Positions 58,392-64,000 of a DNA stretch of 64,000 nt are shown in pieces (positions within the stretch are counted from its first letter, which is position 1; each line of letters begins with the position of its first letter). The stretch lies in assembly GCF_001955535.1 (NCBI RefSeq), contig NZ_MPVN01000009.1, positions 1 to 64,000 of the forward strand. Direction: 5' to 3'. The notes under the pieces were generated by a model. The model was not told the DNA's origin. It did no database searches and was given only the letters and a program-made list of their open reading frames with translations. The position numbers were made by a program, and so were the translations under genes. Source of the stretch: Paenibacillus sp. FSL H7-0326 (lineage in GTDB: Bacteria; Bacillota; Bacilli; Paenibacillales; Paenibacillaceae).

Positions 58392-59396
58392 ATGGCAACG
58401 ACTGTTAACACTGCATTTAATGAATTCATGAAAAATACCGTCAACTTGGATTCAGAGATAACTTCGACTGCAAGAAAAAGCAGAGATTGGTTGCTTGATC
58501 AAATTGATAACTTTGGATCAAAGGAGGGGTTCCCCAGTTTATATAGTGATGTGGATATCCATTTCGGGTCTTTTGCGAGAAAAACTAAAATTCGGGAACT
58601 TGATGATATCGACTTAATGATTGGACTAAGCGCTCAGGGAAGTACATATTTAGAAGATTATTTTGGGAAAATTGAAATAACAGTAGCAGATGCTGCTACT
58701 AATTTATTATCTCTCACTCATGAGAATAGCACTAAATTAAATTCTCGGAAAGTGATTAATAAGTTCGTTAGTGAGCTTAAAACAATATCTCAATATAAAA
58801 GTGCTGAGATAAAAAGGAACCAAGAAGCTGCGACCTTGGAACTTAAAACGTATGATTGGACGTTTGACATTGTACCTTGCTTCATGACTAGTGCAGAAAA
58901 TGACGGCAGAAGTTTTTATTTAATCCCTGATGGTAATGGTCATTGGAAGAAAACAGATCCAAGGATAGACCGCGATAATATCACCAATGTCAATCAGAAA
59001 CATAATGGTAAGGTGCTTAATGCTATCCGCTTAATGAAATACTGGAACCGGAGAGCTACAATGCCTACGATTGGTTCGTATCTACTTGAGAGTATTATTC
59101 TGGCCTATTATGATTCAAAATTAATCGTCACAGAGTACATTGATTTAGAGCTGCGTGACTTATTACACCATATATCTTCGGCAATTTATAATGACATCAA
59201 TGATCCCAAAAATATACAAGGGAATTTGAATCTTCTAACATTTGAAGATAAGCAAAAAATCGCTTCAAAAGCACTTGTTGACTATGACAAAGCAGTAGAA
59301 GCGATTAACTTTGAGACAACATCCGGAGATCACAAATCGTCAATTAATAAATGGAGAGAGATACTCGGGAGTCAGTTCCCGACGTATACAGGATGA
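58392..59396 (+). CDS. CD-NTase (CBASS nucleotide second-messenger synthase)
   Basis: 334 residues, ATG after GAGGGGG. Catalytic features of the OAS/cGAS-like nucleotidyltransferases are visible: GSFARKT (about residues 59-65), D-D-I-D (acidic pair at about 72 and 74) and a third acid in F-D-I-V-P (about 159). It should make a cyclic oligonucleotide on phage infection to activate the effector encoded next. The stop overlaps the effector start (ATGA). Only two genes are present, as in type I CBASS. Confidence 0.88.
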   Translation: MATTVNTAFNEFMKNTVNLDSEITSTARKSRDWLLDQIDNFGSKEGFPSLYSDVDIHFGSFARKTKIRELDDIDLMIGLSAQGSTYLEDYFGKIEITVADAATNLLSLTHENSTKLNSRKVINKFVSELKTISQYKSAEIKRNQEAATLELKTYDWTFDIVPCFMTSAENDGRSFYLIPDGNGHWKKTDPRIDRDNITNVNQKHNGKVLNAIRLMKYWNRRATMPTIGSYLLESIILAYYDSKLIVTEYIDLELRDLLHHISSAIYNDINDPKNIQGNLNLLTFEDKQKIASKALVDYDKAVEAINFETTSGDHKSSINKWREILGSQFPTYTG

Positions 59397-60334
59397 TCAT
59401 GAATATACAGCAAGAATCTAATCCTATTTCTGTACGACAAAATGAGGAGGGAAGTATTGACCTTCTTGCGGCCATGCGCCAGATGTATTATGAGGCTAAA
59501 AACGCATCAAGCTATCAGTTTCTTATCTGTGTAGCCTTACCGATCACTTTTCCTTTATTGAAAACTTTTTCCCCATCCAATCCTATGTATTTAGGAACCA
59601 TTACTCTCTTATCGATTCTAGTTATCATCATAAATGATATCTTTGAAAAGGTCGTAAGAGAAAAAAAAGAGAAAGCTGCCAGGTATCAAGAACTTTTTGA
59701 TACAAAAGTGCTTGAACTGGATTGGAATGAAGATTTATGTGGACCTAAGGAGAAGGCTATGAAGCACTTGAGATCCACAGCTCTTAAGTATAAGAAAAAA
59801 AATGCATCTCTCGAGAATTTGAAAAATTGGTATCCCACAGTATACTCCAACGTTGATATAGCAGCTGGGCGAGTCATGTGTCAAAAAGTAAATACTTCGT
59901 GGGATTCTGAGGTTAGAAACGCATATCAGAAGTATTTGTTTATACTGTTCTTTGGTTCCGTTGTTTTACTGATCACTGTAGCACTTGTTTTTAATAAAAC
60001 GGTTTTTGAAACATTGACGTCTATTCTCGTTCCACTATTCCCAATCGGGTACTTTATTTATAAAAGATACGCGGGTAACCAAAACACCATTTATCAGTTA
60101 GAAAAAGTATCGGATAAAGCGGAATCTCTATGGGAACGATTAATAGAAAATTCTAGTCGTAATCTTGGTATTCATTCAAGAAAACTGCAGAATGAGATCT
60201 ATAAACATCGAAGTAGTGCACTAATGGTGTCGGATTGGTTTTACTTTCGAAATAGGAATCAGCAAGAAGAAGATATGAATGAGATTGCAAAAGTGGTTGT
60301 CGATACATATAAAAAATCGAAACCATCGCATTGA
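59393..60334 (+). CDS. S-4TM putative pore-forming CBASS effector
   Basis: 313 residues from the ATG at 59393, which overlaps the CD-NTase stop. An N-terminal motif (L-L-A-A-M-R-Q-M-Y-Y-E-A-K), four transmembrane helices (about residues 36-55, 60-78, 185-205 and 210-228) and the C-terminal R-S-S-A-L-M-V-S-D-W-F-Y-F-R-N-R match the S-4TM family associated with CD-NTases. On binding the second messenger it is expected to form a pore and kill the infected cell. A longer frame from 59351 exists but lies inside the CD-NTase gene. Confidence 0.85.
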   Translation: MIMNIQQESNPISVRQNEEGSIDLLAAMRQMYYEAKNASSYQFLICVALPITFPLLKTFSPSNPMYLGTITLLSILVIIINDIFEKVVREKKEKAARYQELFDTKVLELDWNEDLCGPKEKAMKHLRSTALKYKKKNASLENLKNWYPTVYSNVDIAAGRVMCQKVNTSWDSEVRNAYQKYLFILFFGSVVLLITVALVFNKTVFETLTSILVPLFPIGYFIYKRYAGNQNTIYQLEKVSDKAESLWERLIENSSRNLGIHSRKLQNEIYKHRSSALMVSDWFYFRNRNQQEEDMNEIAKVVVDTYKKSKPSH

Positions 60335-60414
60335 CATTATAATCTTTAGTAAATGATGCGCATGTTCGTTTTTGTTCTAGCAAAGTAAGTATATGGTTAT
60401 AAGAACGACTTTAG

Positions 60415-60612
60415 GAGCAGCCATCACCAGGCTGCTCTTTGATGTGGAGGAAGGAGCCCACAACCCCTCCAGCGGGATCGATCTACCGTCGTCATCGCTC
60501 GAGCTTCGGTGTGTCCGCATGGCCTGGATCCTCTCTCTGGTGATACTGCCTTTGAACAAATCATGGACAGATGGCCGAATATGGGCTGCAGCTCGATTGC
60601 ATCCCAGGCTGT
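60415..60612 (+). ncRNA. Structured repeat 2, copy 2, downstream of the CBASS genes
   Basis: Same conserved blocks as copy 1, in the same orientation, and the same terminator-like lead hairpin, here with perfect arms GAGCAGCC/GGCTGCTC (copy 1 has one mismatch, GAGCAACC). The middle is diverged, including the GGGCC/GGCCC stem of copy 1. Ends near CCCAGGCTG and a T run. Together the two copies bracket the CBASS pair as direct repeats. Confidence 0.6.
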
Positions 60613-60639
60613 TTTTATTCCTTATTTCACACAAAAAAA

Positions 60640-60671
60640 AGAACATGGTGCGCCTGGAAGCTCCATGTTTT
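60640..60671. terminator. Terminator facing the SUKH gene
   Basis: GAACATGG and CCATGTTT arms with an A run on the plus strand, so it acts mainly on the minus-strand transcript. Confidence 0.55.
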
Positions 60672-61218
60672 AATCTACATTAAATTTCATTATCGCGGTA
60701 CTTTCATCTTTATACATCTTCCAAAAAGGAAAGCCATACGTACTAATAAACTTATCAAAAAAGGTTAATAGATTATCATCACTTAGTAACCACATATAGC
60801 CCTCTCCTATAGCGGATGTTACGAATAACTTGTACCCATCTTCATTAACCTGAAGCAAAATATGTTTAGAAGCTCCTTCAGCAGTAGCAATGACTAGCAT
60901 GTTAGGCGGGTAGAAATCCTCAAATACAAAATAAAAATCCATTACACGTTTAATAGAACAAATCTCACATTCCCAATTGCCAAATTGTAGTCCATCAACA
61001 AGCATTAAGAAGCGTTTATAATCATCTGGTAAAATTAATCCACTTTCTCTTTCAATCCAAGCTATTTCAGAGCTTGGAGCAGGCGGATTCAGTTTAAAGA
61101 AATAATCGACTACAACACCCAAATGATAGATTTTTTTCGATTCATCTTTGCTGAACTTTCTGAGCATATCAATCAAAGACTCAATGGTTAAGGCTGGGAA
61201 AAAATCTTCTTCATTCAT
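60670..61218 (-). CDS. SUKH immunity protein of the HNH toxin
   Basis: 182 residues from the ATG at 61218, the first start after a GGGGAGG site. The E-R-E-S-G-L-I-L-P-D-D-Y-K-R-F-L core followed by D-G-L-Q-F and later beta strands is a SUKH (SMI1/KNR4) domain. It lies just downstream of the secreted HNH nuclease gene on the same strand, the usual order of toxin then immunity. A terminator lies between them, so it probably has its own promoter and can be made without toxin. Confidence 0.78.
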   Translation of the reverse strand: MNEEDFFPALTIESLIDMLRKFSKDESKKIYHLGVVVDYFFKLNPPAPSSEIAWIERESGLILPDDYKRFLMLVDGLQFGNWECEICSIKRVMDFYFVFEDFYPPNMLVIATAEGASKHILLQVNEDGYKLFVTSAIGEGYMWLLSDDNLLTFFDKFISTYGFPFWKMYKDESTAIMKFNVD

Positions 61219-61292
61219 AGTTTTATCACTACCTCCCCTTGGTATGTATTTTAGTCGATTCTTTGTTAAATCGCACATCTATTTTAAGTAAA

Positions 61293-61331
61293 ACCTGGCG
61301 GATTAGCTTCGTAGCTATACCGCCAGGTTTT
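61293..61331. terminator. Bidirectional terminator between toxin and immunity genes
   Basis: AAAACCTGGCGG and CCGCCAGGTTTTTT around an 18-base loop that can pair further. Strong on both strands. Confidence 0.82.
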
Positions 61332-61342
61332 TTCAAAGAGGA

Positions 61343-62269
61343 TTAGTAGCCGTTGAACCAGCCTGAGACACTTCCGTGCAAAGCTTTTGGTAAGTGTATC
61401 AAATTAGACATCGCATTACTTCCACCATACTCCAGAGGCTTAATGTGATGGATATCATAAAGTGATAAATTTAAATCTGCGTTAGGGTAGGTGCTATCAT
61501 ACCAATTTTTATATACCGTATTTAAATTGCTAATCCGATCATGTAAATATCCTTTAACATAATTTGCAGGTGGTCTTTCTAAGCTCTTACCAGATGTACT
61601 GTCACTAAATATAAAGATCCATAGGTTACCTGTTTTATTAATTAGTTTCGACGAACCTTCGACAGGTGAAGCAATAAAATCAGTAGTTCTACGCGGATAA
61701 AGTTCGATAACAGCTTTATAGTGCCCTGTTCTACGAGGGATACTAACCACATGATCTGTAATATAACTTGCATTACTTACTGCTAATCTTTTCACTTCTG
61801 TATAAGTACCATACTGTGTGTCCGAACGCATGATTTTAAAAACTGCGTCTACTGGTGGATTTATTAGAGTACCTGGTGCATCAATATTAAAAGTGTGTCT
61901 ATGTTCAAGTTTGGAAGCATCATAGGAGTAATCATGATTAATATTGATTAAGACAAGGTTTGATAACGGCTCAATTTCGCTCTCAGTTTTATTCTCGGTT
62001 GGGGCAATAGAAATTGGAGTTGAAAGAGTTTCACTGAAAGAGGTAGGTAAATCTACAGTTGTAGAATTATCAATTGAGGACGTGCTTTCAGTTGATTCAG
62101 ACGGGTCAATGGAAACATGAGTTGAAAGAGTTTCACTGAAAGAAGTAGGCAAGTCTACAGTTGTGGAAACGTTTTGTGAAGCAATCTCTTGAGGTGTTGT
62201 TGCAAATGCTGAGGAGTTCATGGTGAAAAACATGGTTAATGCTAAAGCTGTTCCCAATAATTTCTTCAT
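61343..62269 (-). CDS. Secreted HNH nuclease (toxin)
   Basis: 308 residues from the ATG at 62269 (AAAGGAAAG site); the frame extends further upstream without a binding site. Signal peptide (1-23). Two copies of TTVDLPTSFSETLST lie near residues 35-50 and 68-83, in a Ser/Thr-rich region. The C-terminal domain ends with YDIHHIKPLEYGGSN...NLIHLPKALH, an HNH endonuclease motif (about residues 274-298). Probably a secreted DNA-cutting toxin against neighbouring cells or non-carriers, neutralised by the SUKH protein. Confidence 0.78.
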   Translation of the reverse strand: MKKLLGTALALTMFFTMNSSAFATTPQEIASQNVSTTVDLPTSFSETLSTHVSIDPSESTESTSSIDNSTTVDLPTSFSETLSTPISIAPTENKTESEIEPLSNLVLININHDYSYDASKLEHRHTFNIDAPGTLINPPVDAVFKIMRSDTQYGTYTEVKRLAVSNASYITDHVVSIPRRTGHYKAVIELYPRRTTDFIASPVEGSSKLINKTGNLWIFIFSDSTSGKSLERPPANYVKGYLHDRISNLNTVYKNWYDSTYPNADLNLSLYDIHHIKPLEYGGSNAMSNLIHLPKALHGSVSGWFNGY

Positions 62270-62661
62270 TCTACACTTTCCTTTGTGGTGTATTTTACCA
62301 TGATAAATTGGTAATTTATACATTATTCCACAAATTTCACCCTGTTCCTTTTTTTCTAAAAAGATTTCTTGCCCTATCATCACTTTAATTCCAGCAAGAT
62401 AAGCTGTTCACTTTCCTTCTTCTTTGTTTGCAATCTCGGGCCCGGTAACATAGATCAATATATTTTTTTAAAAAATTTATCTTCCCGGTATATAACCTAA
62501 TTATTATATGTAAGAAAAAAATTTTAACGATATGTAATTGATTACTCTGGACAGAATTACGGAGCTACTTTGGACTTCTTCTTCAAATAAAGTATACGAA
62601 ATTCATTTTTGGCGAAAATGTAAAAGGGGCAAGCCATCATGAAATGAGGAGTGAAGTCGAT
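62270..62661. other. AT-rich gap, no gene
   Basis: A 391-base stretch with no supported gene. A TGTAAGAA related to the GTAAGAC motif occurs near 62509. A promoter for the toxin gene must lie here on the minus strand, but no clear -35/-10 pair can be singled out. Confidence 0.35.
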
Positions 62662-62868
62662 ATGAAAGTTGTAAGGACAGGAATCATCAAAGGTAGCGAA
62701 TTTATAGGGGCAATTGGGGAACTGGATAATGGAAAGTGGATGGCATCTCTCGCGGCAGTAGCTACAGCTGCAGGTGGTTTCAACCATCACTACACCAAAG
62801 TGTGTGACGATGAGGACAAAGCGGTTAAAGCCATAAACGATACCTGGTCCGAACTGGAGAAAATTTAA
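62662..62868 (+). CDS. Uncharacterised 68-aa protein
   Basis: ATG at 62662, nine bases after GAGGAG. Beta-rich start (VVRTGIIKGSEFIGAIGELDNG) and helical end (DKAVKAINDTWSELEKI). It resembles small standalone beta-alpha proteins with no known role. Confidence 0.55.
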   Translation: MKVVRTGIIKGSEFIGAIGELDNGKWMASLAAVATAAGGFNHHYTKVCDDEDKAVKAINDTWSELEKI

Positions 62869-62932
62869 TTATTGAAGTGACACAAGCATATGTAAATCTA
62901 AATAGATTCAAAGAGTATAAGAGATAAATCAT

Positions 62933-62986
62933 ATGCAAAGAGTCTGCCCGGGCTGCGGTAATGAGCTTGTAGATTTATACTGCTGA
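62933..62986 (+). CDS. 17-aa cysteine peptide or gene remnant
   Basis: MQRVCPGCGNELVDLYC: the start looks like the first strand of a zinc ribbon (CPGC) and then stops. No binding site is seen. More likely a truncated zinc-protein gene than a real peptide. Confidence 0.25.
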   Translation: MQRVCPGCGNELVDLYC

Positions 62987-63049
62987 TATGGTAATTTAAT
63001 ACCATATGGAATAGTTCGAGAACAGAGAAGAAGAATCTGGAGGTGTATA

Positions 63050-63343
63050 ATGTCAGGTTATCCTATTGAATACCGATTTGAAAAAGGATATTTTCTTATT
63101 CATTACTCAGCGACTAAATATAGAGAAGGGGATATCGCTGTAGTTAAACTGTTGGATCGGCCTTTTAAAGATAAAGTAGAAATGATGTTAAACACAAAGA
63201 ATTATGCTTGCCCAACAAAAGCAGAGTTTCAAAATTTTGATCCATTAACGAATGAAAAACCAGAGTTACTCTCGGTTGGTCGTTCTATGGAGCAAAATGA
63301 GTTTAATAAAATGTGGGATACTATGAATGGATATTTTGAATAA
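63050..63343 (+). CDS. Uncharacterised 97-aa protein
   Basis: ATG after CTGGAGG. Soluble beta-rich protein (YRFEKGYFLIHYSATKY) with no known domain. Confidence 0.6.
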   Translation: MSGYPIEYRFEKGYFLIHYSATKYREGDIAVVKLLDRPFKDKVEMMLNTKNYACPTKAEFQNFDPLTNEKPELLSVGRSMEQNEFNKMWDTMNGYFE

Positions 63344-63660
63344 GGAAAGAAGTATTATCTATCTTAAAAGGCAGACTTGACTCTGGTTTGTGAGGAGGGA
63401 TCAACAAAAGAGTTTAAGTAGCTTGTTGCCTCAAATAAATCGCCTTCTAATTGTTTTTATTAGAATGAATCATTTCTTGGAATTCCGTCCATTGGTTTCA
63501 ATGACTTTCAACTTTATTCTAGTGAATAGCTGGCTTTTGCGTCAACGAAATAACACCTTAAAGGTTATCCCGTATCTTACGAGATAGTTTTCCTTAAAGT
63601 GTTTTAATTTGTCCCATTTTATTGTGGTTCAGTCCTCCAGCGGCATCTCTTATTTAATAA
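63344..63660. other. Gene-poor region
   Basis: No convincing gene. A weak imperfect hairpin (AACACCTTAAAGG with CCTTAAAGTGTT) occurs at about 63552-63605. Confidence 0.35.
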
Positions 63661-63792
63661 ACAACGAACTTAAGAGAGCAGTTAGGAACGACAAATGCAA
63701 TATCTCCGTTGGTATCAATATCAGAATGTGACTATTTGGATGAAGACGACAATGAACTTATTCTTAAACCTGAAGAAACCTGGCATGATTAA
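63661..63792 (+). pseudogene. Possible 3' fragment of a decayed gene
   Basis: An open frame without a start codon translates to about 43 residues ending ELILKPEETWHD and stops inside a terminator at 63777-63805. The acidic, gene-like C-terminus followed by a terminator suggests the tail of a lost gene. No family is recognised. Confidence 0.3.
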
Positions 63793-63805
63793 TGCCAGGT
63801 TTTTT
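63777..63805 (+). terminator. Intrinsic terminator
   Basis: AACCTGGCAT, GATTA loop, ATGCCAGGTT and T run, overlapping the stop codon of the fragment upstream. Confidence 0.82.
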
Positions 63806-64000
63806 AATTCCGATTGGCCACAATGGGATTTATATATACGAAACTGTTCCGTTCCTGATAACAAATACTGTATATCCTTGTGAAATTTGTTTTAAGAGGT
63901 GAGAGAGTTTTGTCAGAAGGCTTGGCTTATCCTCTTCTTCATCTCTCATGTTGAAATTTCCAGTTCATGTCACGCATAAAGTTTTGGCGCCATACAGACT
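63806..64000. other. Right edge, no gene seen
   Basis: An AAGAGGTGAGAG at 63894-63905 precedes a TTG frame of only 14 codons. No feature can be supported. Confidence 0.3.

Noticed and set aside
62644..62661. Upstream ATG at 62644 for the 68-aa gene
   Set aside because: The GAGGAG binding site lies downstream of it and fits the ATG at 62662.
63390..63587. 65-aa frame at 63390
   Set aside because: No start with a binding site, no conserved features, and it lies in a region that looks decayed.

Overview
The window reads as part of a large mobile element (plasmid, or integrative conjugative element) from a spore-forming Bacillota, most likely Paenibacillus or a close relative. The evidence is AT-rich coding sequence with strong AGGAGG-type ribosome binding sites and many TTG/GTG starts, a Spo0E-like sporulation phosphatase, SLH-domain and WxL-type surface proteins, an AbrB-like regulator, and a MobP3/MobL-type relaxase with an RHH partner and a VirD4-type coupling protein. 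No replication, rRNA, tRNA or housekeeping genes are seen. Species and element type cannot be settled from the sequence alone.

Layout. (1) 1-9.6 kb: an array of small, mostly unrecognised genes punctuated by four direct copies of a GC-rich repeat of about 0.5 kb. Each copy is a structured part A, an intrinsic terminator, then a structured part C ending just before the first gene of the next group. The fourth group ends in an ApeA-type HEPN anti-phage RNase. A fifth, part-A-only copy lies at 22.25 kb. (2) 9.6-23.9 kb: small accessory genes including BdbC/DsbB, zinc-binding miniproteins, SprT-like protease, Spo0E-like phosphatase, a LexA-box YolD operon, a PBECR-like nuclease, a stand-alone ATP-dependent DNA ligase and ArdC antirestriction protein. 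Most promoters here share one palindromic operator inside a 17-bp spacer. (3) 23.9-30.6 kb: an oriT-like region, RHH accessory protein, relaxase, coupling protein and a DUF3991/TOPRIM protein. (4) 30.8-44.2 kb: an HTH protein, CpaE-like protein, diguanylate cyclase, then a Tad-like machine (CpaB, CpaE, CpaF, TadB/C) followed by tiny one-helix membrane proteins and pilin-like proteins. (5) 44.2-54.1 kb: orphan RelB/DinJ-like RHH protein, then a surface-protein operon (SLH protein, 1105-aa Big_2 protein, DUF916 WxL-interacting protein, two proteins with WxL-like C-termini). (6) 54.2-64 kb: regulators, a CBASS pair (CD-NTase plus S-4TM effector) bracketed by two copies of a second GC-rich structured repeat, and a secreted HNH nuclease with a SUKH immunity gene.

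How it may fit together. The relaxase and coupling protein process DNA. The adjacent Tad-like machine, minor pilins and wall-bound WxL/SLH proteins could build the envelope-spanning or adhesive apparatus, with BdbC supplying disulfides to cysteine-containing pilins. No VirB4 or VirB6 homologue is visible, so the link to conjugation is inference. ArdC, ApeA, CBASS and the toxin/immunity pair are defence or counter-defence cargo. Two genome-scale DNA codes run through the intergenic DNA: a GTAAGAC motif in helically phased clusters at about nine loci, and the operator-promoter at seven loci. The two families of GC-rich, structured direct repeats that bracket cargo are the most likely undescribed biology here.
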